52,607 bases of DNA from positions 1 to 52,607 of the forward strand of contig KN889397.1 in NCBI GenBank assembly GCA_000934455.1. The letters are read 5' to 3'. The DNA is from Apostichopus parvimensis. Its lineage: Eukaryota > Echinodermata > Holothuroidea > Aspidochirotida > Stichopodidae. Below the pieces are notes generated by a model, which saw nothing but the letters and a program-made list of their open reading frames with translations, was not told where the DNA came from and made no database searches. Both the position numbers and the translations under genes were made by a program. The stretch's first letter is position 1, and each line of letters starts with the position of its first letter. This document shows, in pieces, positions 1 through 10,626 of this stretch.

Positions 1-64
1 GAATGGAACTAATGAACAGCAGCAAGGAACCATGAAATGTTTTCATTCTGGTTTTATTTAACAG

Positions 65-3000
65 GGTGCGAAGCAAAGATTAGACAGAGTGAAAAACATC
101 GGTGTCACCCAAATGGCTGTCCGAAAAATACGTCAGTTTCAGCCGGAATTTCAAACATCCGAGTTTGCTTGGAAAGCACAACAAATATTTATAGATGCTC
201 ACAATAATCTACAAAAGTAATCTCTTTTTCTTTACCATTTTGCCTTCTTATCTCATTTCACATTTAAAAGGAGGATTGGGTTCATTGGTTTCGATGGTTT
301 TTGGTTTCCATGATAATCGTAACCTATGCATTCATGATGGCTTGTGTGTGTGTGTGTTTGTGCGTTTGTGACACCCAGCTTGTAAACACGATATCTCAAG
401 AAGGTAAGGTCAGACCAATTTGATATTTAGTGTGTAGAAGTACCATATTGAGTACAAGAAGCTTATTGTTTTTGGTGGAGGTCAAAGGTCATTTGGGGTC
501 ACCAGGGGTCAAACTGTGAAAACCTCATAAACACGATATCGCAAGAAGGGAATCATGGGCAGACCTCATATTTAATATGTAGGAGTACCACATTGTGTCA
601 AAGAAGCCTATTGTTTTTGGTGGAGGGCAAAGGACATTTGAGATCACCAGGGGTCAAAATGTGAAAACCTTGTAATCATGATATCTCAATACTGGAAGCT
701 TGGGTCGACCTCTTATTTAGTGTGTAGAAGTACCACATTTAGTCAAAGAAGCCTATTGTTTTTGGTGGAGGTCAAATCGTGAAACCCTTGTAAACATGTA
801 CACCCTCACTATACATTACGTCAGATTCATGAAGAAAACTGCTCATGTTACATCATCGAAACCACAATGCATTTTTGCGTTCTTGTTGGAACAAGGACTT
901 AGTAGAGAATGTACACAATAAAAGGTGTAAATGTCCAAGGGACGGATGAAGGGACAGGAGTTTGAGGGATAAAGTATCAACAAAATGATCTCTGAAGTGT
1001 TAGAAAAGTGTTGGAACATTTAATGAATATCATCTGGCTGTTTGTATCTGCTGTAGAGGTAGAACTTGAATATAAGGATTATTTATGCAACTGATGTTGT
1101 TATTTTCATTCACTGTTGAGATAACAGGAGAGTTAGAAGGATCGTAGAATTGTAGAGTATTATTGCAATGCCCTAGTATCATGAGTGAGTCTGGTGGAAT
1201 TCAATGTTAAAGTTTGGTGTAGCCGCTGTTGAGGTTAAAGCATCTGTCCCACAACCATTAGGTTCCTGGTTCAAAATCTCAGCAAAAATGATGAGGCTCT
1301 GTTCAAGTTCTGCTCTTTCAAAGGTTTTTGAAGCAACTTGTTTTGTCATTGAGACCCTCTACGCATGTCGATGAACACAGGCTTATCTCAAGTATCTGTT
1401 TAGTGATGAGCTGTTCCCCTGGACCCCCATTTAATGTCCCCACCCAACAGAGGAGGGCAAACGTACCTGAGCAATTGACCACTTTCTCAAACAGTGAGGG
1501 GGATAGATCAACCCCATTCATCATCACTGCATGACGATGCGAGGTCCAAAAATATCACAAATAGGGATGCGACAATTACACGCCTGTCTTGTGACTCTTT
1601 GAACACTCATCACAAAGAGAAGGCTAGATATAAGCCTGTGTTCGTCCACATGGATTCGGTTTCAAATGAGCTTTCTATTGGATTCTTTGAAGAACCAAGC
1701 TGAACCAATATTCTCCACCTGATTCTAGTTGGAGGTGATTTAATGTGTTCTTTATATGATTTGGTTTTGCTTGCAGCTTTGACAAGAACACCTTGCATTC
1801 ACTGGTCACGGAAAAATGTTACCCTGTGAGTACCTCTTTAACAAGCAATTTCAATTTTAGTTTCAACATAAAGCTAGGGTGAATACTTTGTTTCATTACT
1901 TTCTTCAAAACCTTGTAATTAATGTGGTGCTCGGATGTTCACCAAATACTGCCCGGTTGCCCAAAACAGTTCCCATTGAAAGCATTTGGCAAACATGCAC
2001 GGACATATATGAAACAATTTCACTTTTTTTAAGAATTTACTTTTAGAATGTGATTGTAACCAATGGCCTAGGTAATACCAAACCTCATGTCTAGACATTG
2101 TTGTCAGAGATCAGTGCATACTCAGGACCAGACCTGGTGTACTAATTATGAGACGCAGAATATCTATTCCTGCTTTGTTGGTTTCTTCTCGTTTGCAATG
2201 AATTATCAAATGAATCACCAAAGTTAGTGAGAATACCCAAGATGAGATTGTAAATTGATCTAAACCAGGGTTGTCCAACCTTTTGCAGAGGAGGGCCACA
2301 TGGAATGATTATGATGGAGGGGGCCGCATGAACACTACGCTCGATTTTTCAATTTTTTTGCCCGAAGCCCAAGGCAACAAAATGTGAGCACTGCGCGCGG
2401 AGCGCACTGATTTATTTTCCTTCCTGATAAAACAGATGAATAAAGTTCAGTGCCCCCCCCCCCTCCGCTGAGAGAGTGTCACACAAACTGACCTGTATGC
2501 AGTTTTTTGGACCCAGAAGGTTCGAATGATTGATTATATAGCTTCAAATTGTTATCAATAAACCTGCATACTAAAATTTTGCACCGTAGAGCATCTCTGG
2601 TGGGCCGGACGCAACCCTGCGGCGGGCCGGACTGTGGCCCGCGGGCTGTAGGGTTGGACAACCCTGATCTAAACAAAGGCAGCCTCCTCACTGTTTTAAC
2701 CAGAGGAACTTTTAAGTTAGAAAATATGATTCTGGTTGAATTTCTGAAATTGTTATCACTTTCTTCATCTTTGCATTAAAATGACACCCAAACATAACTA
2801 AAGGAAAAATTTCTTTTCCCCTATGTCAACCTTTTTTGAACGTACTCAAATTTACATTGTTATGGGACATTATGAACGAAATGGTACGCAATATTATTAA
2901 AGACTCGCGCAGAGAGAAACGTCTCATGCCGGTAATTTGACCTACAGTAGTTCGAATAAGGTGTAACAGAAGTGCATCGATCCCAGAAAATACACACACA

Positions 3001-4259
3001 GGTTGCTACCGTCGGTAATTAGACACTAGTGTACAGTCAATACATACAGCTACGGTCAATACCCACAACACTGTACATAGCAGCTATGGACATCTCAGCA
3101 GGGAGTTGTTATGGAACTCCCTGATCTCAGGTCCAGATAAAAGATAACAAGGTATCACGTTTCTGCATTTTGTAGCGACAAGAAGATAACTTCACTTGCA
3201 AGTAACAGAAAGTTAACTTTTCAGGTCGCGGCACACGGTTTGGGGGGAGTTTTCAATGCCTTTAAAGCTGGACGGCACAAACAAAGCTGGTTTAAAGAGA
3301 TTTATTCAATTATTTGTCACAGTCTTTGGATTATTCATGAGATGCATTAGTCATATTAATATGTTTTTTTGCATTTCTTCTCTTCCAACTGTAGGAGATG
3401 GTCTCAGGTTTCAGATACAGAACAATTCGATGGAATTTCATAGAGTCTCTTGAGAAGCCTAGAGTAGTCCATGTTAGATGTACAGATATGATGACAAAGG
3501 GAAATGTTTATGCACAAGTCACAGTCAGAATGCTGAGCAGACAGGTAAAACAGAATACAAATAAATACAAATAAGTAAAATTAAAGTAAAACTCAGTCAG
3601 ACATTAGCTAAAATAGAAAACAATATGAAAGGAAATGGGCTTGTGATTACGCTGGACAAGATATTAAGGTCCATTGAGATTTTGTTCAATGCTGAAGAGC
3701 AGCACGAAATAATACCCTCCACCTGGTCAGGGGTCTCTGTAATTATTCTTGACTCTCCACTACTGAATTCCTTTGCTACCTTACTTCTCTCTACTGAATT
3801 AAATTTGAGATTCTTTCATCTGAAATTAATTCTTTATTTCATTATTTCTATTCCCATTTGTAACGCTTTGACCGCATCGTGGTTACTCTCTTGCGTCTAA
3901 CGTTTTCGAAGTGAAAATAAAGTAGAACCGAATTTTTAAGACTGGTTCATTGTTCATTTGTTTCTTGATTTTAGACACTGGCTATCTATGACCGTTTTGG
4001 TAGATTAGAAGTCGGAAGTGAAGATACTCCCAAAGATGTGCTAGAGTACATTGTTCTGGAGAAACACCTTCCAAGCGGGTATGGCGCATGGCGTCTCCAT
4101 GGAAAGATCGTGCCCCCATGGGCTACCCACAGAGAACCCATCGTAAGAACTGTTGTTTTACCTATAAAAGGAGAGGAGCAGGAGGAGGTGGAAGAGGCCC
4201 AAACCGAGGAATATTTAGCCGAACAAAAAGATGTCAATGCTGAAACTGCGCCCTCCTGA
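65..4259 (+). CDS. MRPL45: Mitochondrial large ribosomal subunit protein mL45, 3' part (last four exons)
   Basis: Exons 65-216, 1777-1825, 3395-3544 and 3975-4259 join in frame (phases 2, 0, 0) to give 211 C-terminal residues ending at TGA 4257-4259; about 95 N-terminal residues lie to the left of the window. Recognisable family blocks are [25 protein letters not shown], the [11 protein letters not shown] strand, [35 protein letters not shown] and GKIVPPWA, followed by an acidic E/Q-rich tail. mL45 has a Tim44-like fold; in the mammalian mitoribosome it sits at the polypeptide exit and docks the ribosome on the inner membrane (known of the family). All junctions are GT-AG; the first donor (GTAATC) is the weakest. 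Introns hold a tandem repeat, a hAT MITE and a TTAA MITE. The identification is firm; only the 5' end is missing. Confidence 0.95.
375..800. repeat. Tandem repeat, about 145-base unit, nearly three copies
   Basis: The landmark TGTAAACACGATATCTCAAG recurs in varied form at about 381, 526 and 671, with a trace at about 790. Each unit carries GTAGAAGTACCA, CTATTGTTTTTGGTGGAGG and a GGTCA-rich stretch. It lies in the first visible intron of MRPL45. A related but diverged array occurs at 24140-24660 inside JAZF1, so this is a dispersed satellite-like family and not coding sequence. Confidence 0.8.
479..491 (+). promoter_or_regulatory. DR1-type nuclear receptor half-site pair inside the 145-base repeat
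   Basis: AGGTCAAAGGTCA is a perfect direct repeat of AGGTCA with one spacer base, the motif bound by RXR, HNF4, COUP-TF and NR2C receptors. It is part of a repeat unit, so function is unproven; the equivalent places in the next two units are mutated. Confidence 0.35.
2267..2666. mobile_element. Non-autonomous hAT MITE, 400 bases, with intact ends
   Basis: The terminal inverted repeats CAGGGTTGTCCAACC and GGTTGGACAACCCTG are perfect over 15 bases. Both sides carry the same 8-base target duplication ATCTAAAC (2259-2266 and 2667-2674), the signature of hAT transposition. GC-rich subterminal blocks (GGGCCGCATG near the left end; GGGCCGGAC and GTGGCCCGCGGGC near the right) are typical of hAT MITEs. 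No transposase is encoded, so it must have moved in trans. It sits in the MRPL45 intron between the exons ending at 1825 and starting at 3395. Confidence 0.93.
2897..3265 (+). mobile_element. TTAA-flanked MITE, copy 1
   Basis: First of six copies of one family in this window (others at 7954, 13715, 26842, 49395, 52492). It is bounded by TTAA on both sides. The left end is shortened (TTAAAGACTCGCGC lacks about nine bases found in other copies); the right end reads CAATGCCTTTAA. Shared internal landmarks are GAGGTGTAACAGAAGTG-like, TACCGTCGGTAATTAGACAC and AAGATAACAAGGTATCACG. A 25-base palindrome is nested at 3099-3123. TTAA target sites suggest piggyBac-type mobilisation; no coding capacity is present. 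Confidence 0.85.
3099..3123. mobile_element. 25-base palindromic micro-insertion nested in a MITE
   Basis: CAGGGAGTT is separated from its inverted copy AACTCCCTG by seven bases, and the whole is flanked by the direct repeat ATCTCAG (3092-3098 and 3124-3130). The other complete copies of the host MITE have a single ATCTCAG with nothing inserted. The CAGGG...CCCTG ends match the termini of the hAT element at 2267-2666, so it may be an extreme internal-deletion derivative of a hAT-like element. Confidence 0.6.
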
Positions 4260-4389
4260 TGAAGTCACTTATGAAGTCAGTAATGCACTGAGATGGTCAT
4301 ACACTCATGAGCAATACGAATGTCACAGGGAAGACAGCAACACTGAGACGAAGATGAGTCAGTTAATGAAGTAAGAGAGAGATAACGAG

Positions 4390-4395
4390 AATAAA
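4390..4395 (+). terminator. Candidate polyadenylation signal of MRPL45
   Basis: AATAAA lies about 130 bases after the MRPL45 stop codon and is the first canonical hexamer there. No transcript data are available to confirm its use. Confidence 0.5.
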
Positions 4396-4892
4396 AGATT
4401 TGACAATTGACTTCATCTAAGCTTGAAGATAGTGTTGGTTAGAGGGAGGGGGGAGGGGAGGGATTAAGGAGTAGTTCTTGAGCTATTCTACTTGGTACAA
4501 CAGAATGGGTTGAATCAGTTGTGTTATGTTAATGAAGCATATTCATGTTGGATGGGAGAGCAATGTCAAATTCACCTGCATGACATGAATTTGGTGGCTT
4601 AAAGAGATAACAAACCAAAATATCGACCTGTAAGAGGTTGTAAATCATATTACCAAAAATTTCAGAAAAGTAAGTAATTCTAACCCATTTAGGTCCATAT
4701 TTAGGTTTGATAAAATGCATATAAACAGCCAACCAACTGCTAGAAGCTGATTAGCACACAGTTGAGCAAATGATTTTCATGACCGTATACCTCCTCTTAA
4801 GTGATTTACTGTTATGTTAGTAATTTGAACCATATTTGGTTTGTCCGTAAGGAGTAACTTTGTGCACCTCTTAAATTCCCCATCTATGTCAA

Positions 4893-4994
4893 CCTAATTA
4901 CCGGACCTAATTACCGGACCTAATTACCGGACCTAATTACCGGACATAATTACCGGACACAATTACTGGACATAATTACTGGACATGATTACCG
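4893..4994. repeat. Minisatellite with 13-base unit
   Basis: About eight tandem units of CCTAATTACCGGA: the first four are essentially identical, and the later ones drift (CATAATTACCGGA, CACAATTACTGGA, CATAATTACTGGA). The gradient suggests recent expansion at the left end. Confidence 0.9.
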
Positions 4995-5205
4995 TTCAGA
5001 GTGACATCATTGAAATTGATCAGAGGATCTTCAGAATCATTTTCATGGAAACCAAGTTTTCCTCCAGATTTAGCCAAATATATGACAAATTTTTAACTGT
5101 GAGACAAAACTCACTGACACAAACTTTACTTGAGCACAGGAATTTTATTGCATTCAAGTTTTACAAGAAAGAAGGCTGGAAATTTTGTAGATCAATGGAA
5201 ATTTT

Positions 5206-5277
5206 GGCTAGATGGGACTCAAACCAGAGACCTCAGGCTTACAAATTCTGTAAACTACCAACTGAACTCTACAGGCC
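5206..5277 (-). repeat. tRNA-derived relic (SINE head or tRNA pseudogene, Thr-like)
   Basis: Read on the minus strand this 72-base segment resembles a tRNA: GTTCAGTTGGTAG in the A-box position, TTTGTAA in the anticodon-loop position (anticodon TGT, Thr-like), GAGGTC in the variable region, and the B box GGTTTGAGTCCC. The acceptor stem (GGCCTGT against TCTAGCC) pairs only partly, so it is not a working tRNA gene. The plus strand translates to WDSNQRPQAYKF...LPTEL, a peptide that recurs in spurious metazoan gene models and is explained by antisense tRNA-derived repeats. Confidence 0.6.
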
Positions 5278-6949
5278 TTATATTGGTGGTGATCCCTTTA
5301 TATTTTTCCTTTTGCATTGATCGACTTGTTAGCAACTTGTCTACCTGCTGTTTGTAAGTCCCTACAAACTTTTTTGTAAGTTCACTAAAAGAGATAAGTG
5401 AAACTGGTTTGCTGGGTGCAAACAGATTTCTCAGATTCAAATAAACAATAACTTGTTTCATGAGTTGTGATGATTATCATTTCACATTTGTCTTTATTCC
5501 TATGTAAAAGTGATTGATGAAATACTGGCCACTTCCAATTGCAAGAAACCCTCCTCTCCCCATGCCAGCAACCCCACACAAGCAACACCCCCCCCCCTGC
5601 CATCAGACAAACTTTTCCCATCTCACTGTTTTTGGTAATCATGTTCATAAAGAGATGAACTTGAAGGTTTAGTCTTGTTTGAGGACAGAATCCCCTCACA
5701 TGACTTTATAACTTTTAAAAACCACTGGTCATTGGTAACTGGTCACACCCACACCAGTGTGCACAATTCAAACAAGAGGGCAATCCAGGGAGTTGCATAT
5801 CTCATCGAACTACACTAAAAATACACATTTGACCTTAGGTCATGGGAACTTTGACATCAGTTACCATGGCAACTAAATATTTTGATAGCATGGATATTCT
5901 CATATTCGTATACATTCCATGGCAAATTGTCAATTCAATGTTTTTAGTTTTTATCACAAAATTGGACACACGGACACATTTTGACGCCTCCCTCAGTCAC
6001 AGATAGCAGGTCACCCTGAGGTACCCCACCATGAGCCCCCCCCCCCCACCCCAACTGGCAAGGAACTATAATATCTCATCCTCCCTATGGAAGCACCACA
6101 GCTACGTGTCCCCTGGGCAATTTCCCATAGCACTAAAGATCAGGGGTCGATCATAACATTTCCCCATCAAGAAGCAAAAACAGCATCGGATATCCTCAAA
6201 TTTCACATGTCTGAAACAATTTCTACCTTTTGCCACATGTTCACCAGTAATGGAGTAACATTCATGGGATCGGTAGCGAACTTTCGTGCTACTCAGTTTA
6301 GCCTCTTTACACCGCCAAAACGATTCTGATTTGACTTTTCCAGACGCTGCTTAGTGTGATATTTCTCTGTCGCAAAAGTGGTTCTATTTTGGAGCCAGGT
6401 GCAAGATGTTCTTTGAACATGTACAGTCTAAAAGTGTATTATAATTTTGACTATTGCATTCGGTCTCTTCCCTCCTCTCTTCTCACATATCCTTTGCCTC
6501 AGTACCCGTCCCTATCCCGTGTAGCAAACACAGTAAACGCAGTCTGTGTACAAAGCCACCGTTTTCAGTCAGTTGTTAGTTTAGTTTAGTGGAACGAAGG
6601 AACAAGTTATACATAAAGTTCCATTAAGACCCTGAGAACATAATTAAACTCATAAACCTAAAGTAGATACAGTACGAATGTGCATCACAATTTTTTTTTA
6701 CATTTTCTGTGATGTGCATATCTTTCAACCACAAGGATCGCGAATTTTTTTCCCCTGACGAATTGGCCATCCAAAGCATTCTTTAAACCATGCATACTTT
6801 CAGAACTGCTTCGGCAAATCACCCCCTTTCTATATTCTTACTCATGAAAAGAAGAAGAAAAAAACTGAAAAAAATTCACAAAATCTAGCTACATCTGCAT
6901 GGACCTACGTATAGCTGCTAAGGCTGGTCCTTTTGATTATCACTACCCA

Positions 6950-7062
6950 TTATGAAGCCGACTGGCAAACTGCGCATGACGTAGCATACGAGCAGTTTCA
7001 AAGCTGTACGACGATCGGGACTTCGTGAACCTGTGCAGCAGCTACAAAGAGTTTTCGCAAGG
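6950..7062 (+). promoter_or_regulatory. Possible TMUB promoter and noncoding first exon
   Basis: The TMUB coding exon begins after a clear splice acceptor (CTATTTACAG, 8771-8780), so a 5' exon must lie upstream. This stretch has a CRE-like TGACGT near 6977, several CpGs in an otherwise AT-rich region, and a plausible donor TTCGCAAG|GTACAAAG near 7060. The link is inference from composition and splice-site form only. Confidence 0.25.
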
Positions 7063-7953
7063 TACAAAGAAAGAATTGACGTGTTGTGTCAACAAGCTAA
7101 ACTATGTATCATAGTCCAGAATTCCATCTCTTGTAATTTTACTCTGACTTCATGAGGCTTTTCGAGGCCACACTTTCGAAACAATGCACTTGTACTTAGA
7201 GTTAGACTACAGTAGACATAGGCTAGACTCGCTAAAGGCAAAGCACTGTATGAGTTGTTACGTACACATCCCTCCTTCAGTACATGCGATTTGGTAACCA
7301 TTGATGGTGATTCACAAGTATCTACGATCATCATGTTAAAGTTGAGCCAAGTTTGAATTAGCATGAATGGGGACTTACTCGATCCTTGCCAATTATTTGT
7401 TCTGTTCGATTAATACCGTAGGGAGCCCATAGCATAATGTTAGGCCTACATGATAATGCTTGGATCATGGGTACTGGTTATGCGAAAAAATGATGTAACC
7501 GTTTCAGGATCTGTCGTGTCTATATATAACTTCAATGAGATGAAATATGTGACAGTAGAATAACCCTACCTTTGGGTGCAATGTGATGTGATGTTCAAAC
7601 CAGTCTCATCATCAGTGCAGTTTAAACTGCAAAGAAAAATGTTATTCCATTCTACCACTAAAACTTCAGTTCTCACAGTAGGCCGAGGCCATCAAGTGTA
7701 CAAGAAATGCTGGAACATGCATTAATTTATTGTATACCTGGTAGGGCATATTGTCTGGTGAACAGTATGGTAAGGCTACCATATTTAATTCAGCAATTTG
7801 ATATATCAATTGATGTTAACCCCATCTGTTGACTTATTATTTGCATACGTAGATGGCATCTGTGCTTTAATGGTTGGCTATGTTTTGAATGGACCTAAAA
7901 ATCCAAGTTTCTACAGCACTTCAAGAGACAATAATTTTGTGAGAGCCAAAGCC

Positions 7954-8317
7954 TTAAAGGCATTGAAGACTCGCCCCAAACCGAGTGCCGCGTTTTGAAA
8001 AAGTTAACTTTCCGTTGCTTGCAAGTGAAGTTTTCTTCTTGTCGCTACAAAATGCAGACAGTAATGAAACATGATACCTTGTTATCTTTTATCTAGACCT
8101 GAGATGTCCATCGCTGCTTTGTACACTGTCTTGTGGGTATTGACCGTAGTTGTATGTATTGACTGTACATAGTGTCTAATTACCGACGGTAGCAAGCTGT
8201 GTGTGTATTTTCTGGGATCGATGGTGGTGTCTAACACTTCTGTTACACCTCATTCGAAACTAGGTCAGATTACCGGCATGAGACGTTTCTTTGTGCACGA
8301 GTCTTCAAACCCTTTAA
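7954..8317 (-). mobile_element. TTAA-flanked MITE, copy 2 (complete, inverted relative to copy 1)
   Basis: The ends are TTAAAGGCATTGAAGACTCG and CGAGTCTTCAAACCCTTTAA, inverted repeats of about 20 bases with small mismatches, each including TTAA. Internal landmarks (GAAAAAGTTAACTTTCCGTT, GACCTGAGATGTCCATCGC, TACCGACGGTAGCAAGC, TTTTCTGGGATCGATGGTGG) are shared with the other copies. It lies upstream of the TMUB coding exon. Confidence 0.88.
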
Positions 8318-8813
8318 AGGTAGATGGGAATTACTGAATGCAAACAAACAATTTGAATGCAAATCAAACATAGCTTTGAATGAACTTTTATTTTGGTAAT
8401 TGGTTCAAAGTACAGTAGTTGTTCAAACTACCAACACAAAATGTGGCTTCAGACTCAAATTGCACTTCTTTATATTAAAGTAACACATAAACAAAAACAC
8501 AGTATTAAAATGTAAACATTCTAGTTTGGGAATTCTTAGAAAAAACTACAACTATTAATACAAGAAAATCTGTTGTCATTTATATCTGTTAAAAGAAATG
8601 GCATTGAAGTACAGTATGTATACCAACCCATGTCAGTGTTTTCTTTTTATTTAAAGTTTTTTTTTATACTGTATCCAAACAAGTTAACAACCCTACTGTA
8701 TTTCAATCTTATTACTGACATTTCCACACTACATGTAATCGTAATCAATTTGCACAGCTTGTCTTTTCCTCTATTTACAGATATACCCAAAGGAAAAGCT
8801 TGATCAGCCAAAC

Positions 8814-10272
8814 ATGTCACTAATAGAAGGAGTAGGAGATGAACTGACTATTACTGTATCTTTATTTGTTATATTTGTTACATTAATTGTTGCTTGGGTG
8901 TCTACAAGGGTCTCTGAGACTCGCCTAACTCAATCCCAGCTGAGTGGACTTCGTGTGGAGCTGAATGAAATAACACAAGAAACCAACTCTCAGTCTGAGG
9001 AAGAGGCTGGCAGCTCAACAGAAGGCACAGAAAATGAATTGGAACAAAGATTAAATGAACCTTCATCACTGGAAGGAAGTAGTCCAACGGCAGATGGTAT
9101 TGATGGACAAGATGAAACTGACTCTGCATGTAACGCGAGTCCATCATCCGAGGAACATACAAAGAAAGAGTCTGCAGATCCCTCAGTGAAAGATGAAACA
9201 AGTGAAGAACATTCAAGTGAAGCAACAACAAAATGTGAAAGTTTAAATCAAGATGGAGATGATTCCAGGGTGGAAAACTTATCAGAGAGGACTTATGAAA
9301 CTGAACCAGATATTAATAGAACTTCAACTGATGATAATATAAGTCTCAAAATTAAATTCCTTAATGAAACAGAAAGGATCATCAGGACAAGCATTGAAGA
9401 AACTGTTGGCAACTTTAAAAGGTAAGAAATAACAGGGACAATTTTAAGAAGAGAAGAAGAAGAAAAGGGAGAAAAAATTATTAGTGGTTGTCCGTTCATA
9501 CCAGACAAGCAAATTTCTGTTCAGAGGACCAAAGTCCACTGTGATATCGCATTGTAATGAAATATCCCCAAATAGGTTAAATGGCTCCTGATTTTGTTCA
9601 ACGGAACATGTGTTTCACAGGTCTTATTTAAGGTGATGGTTTAAAGACAGACCCTCTTAAAAGGGGGAAAAAATACAGAAATACAGTAGCCCAAAAATGG
9701 CAAAATGTTACATGTTGAACAAAGTGAAGATTCACACCATTGGCATCTGTTTCTTCTTACACCTTTTGAGTACCACATGAAGCACTGTGACCGGGCTTTG
9801 TAAATTTGCTGGCAAAACATATCTAAACAGTTTTTATAGTCTTTTATGTATTCCTGGTAATAAACAGTATTAATCGTTTATGTTTTCCTAGTTGTAAACA
9901 GTATTCATCTTTCCTTTTAGATTGAATTTTGCAGAGGAGAGTCAGGATGGTCGAGTTGTGCACCTCATCTTCAATGGTCAGTTTCTGAGGGATGATAGTC
10001 GACAACTCGGTTCCTACAGCATTGTCAACAATTGCGTTCTCCATTGTCATATATCACAACATCAGCAAAGTCCAGGAACTGCTGCCCAGCAATCCGAACA
10101 AGGAGAGTTAGATATCGGCCAATTCATGGTTCCTTTATTTGCGTGTACCATTGGCTTCGTTTGGTACCTGAGGTGGCAGTACAGCTATATGTTTAACACC
10201 ATGTCAACCATGTCCTTGTCAGCAGTCACAGTACTATTCATGTTGGCAGTCCTTGCTGCCTGGAGGGGATGA
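8814..10272 (+). CDS. TMUB: Transmembrane and ubiquitin-like domain-containing protein (TMUB1/2 family)
   Basis: Coding exons 8814-9421 and 9921-10272 (donor AAAAG|GTAAGA, acceptor CCTTTTAG) give 319 residues, close to human TMUB2. The N-terminus MSLIEGVGDELTITVSLF matches the family start and runs into a membrane helix (about 12-30). A long acidic Ser/Glu/Thr linker (about 50-175) follows, then a ubiquitin-like domain (about 177-248, with VHLIFNGQFLRDD and NNCVLHCHIS), then two membrane helices (about 270-287 and 297-316). TMUB1 acts in ER-associated degradation and as a shuttling ubiquitin-like protein (known of the family). The ATG at 8814 follows an acceptor at 8780, so a 5' noncoding exon exists upstream. 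No AATAAA is seen directly downstream; the equivalent place in the second copy has one. TMUB1 and TMUB2 diverged in vertebrates, so this is best called pre-duplication TMUB. Confidence 0.93.
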
Positions 10273-10568
10273 AAAATGTCAAAAAATCTCCACTAAATTG
10301 AAAATGGATTCTTATCCAGCTAAGTTAATACATTTTTGTTCCATCAAAGTACCCATAGCCAAACTGTGGGAAGATGACTGTCTTTTGCACAAAGACATCA
10401 AATTGGGATATGCTGGAAAGGAGATCTTTAGCAAAAACATGAATCATGACAGCTTAACAGGGGCAGTTGGGAGAGGGAGGGGGTTGACAAAAAACAAATG
10501 ATGTCAGTATTGTCCACTACTGTACCATAAACCCCAAGTTTTGTTCCTCATTGTTTGTTAGATTTAAG

Positions 10569-10593
10569 CCCCCCCCCCCCCCCCCCCCCCCCC
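10569..10593. repeat. 25-base C homopolymer at the duplication junction
   Basis: An uninterrupted run of C at the end of the first TMUB unit; the matching run in the second unit (12208-12218) is 11 bases. Such tracts commonly break assemblies and vary between alleles. Confidence 0.95.
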
Positions 10594-10626
10594 GGAATCT
10601 GAATGACTCTTTAAGTGACTGTGCAG

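Larger units (their letters stand above)
4396..8780. other. Intergenic region between MRPL45 and TMUB; no gene recognised
   Basis: Apart from the 13-base minisatellite (4893-4994), the tRNA-derived relic (5206-5277), C-rich tracts near 5590 and 6035, and a TTAA MITE (7954-8317), no coding exon can be supported. Open frames here are at most about 110 codons and lack a recognisable family. A locally CpG-richer stretch near 6950-7062 may hold the TMUB promoter. Confidence 0.5.

Noticed and set aside
1195-1300. Possible tRNA-like segment with GGTTCAAAATC
   Set aside because: The A-box match fails and the B box is poor; not enough to call a SINE.
3625-3900. 91-codon open frame in an MRPL45 intron
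   Set aside because: It lies between exons joined by good splice sites; no family match, and hydrophobicity alone is not evidence.
4985-5357. Plus-strand frames encoding WDSNQRPQAYKF...LPTEL
   Set aside because: Antisense reading of a tRNA-derived relic, not a protein gene.
8902-9508. Minus-strand open frames antisense to TMUB exon 1, repeated at 10564-11155
   Set aside because: Shadows of the acidic Ser/Glu-rich coding strand, duplicated along with it.
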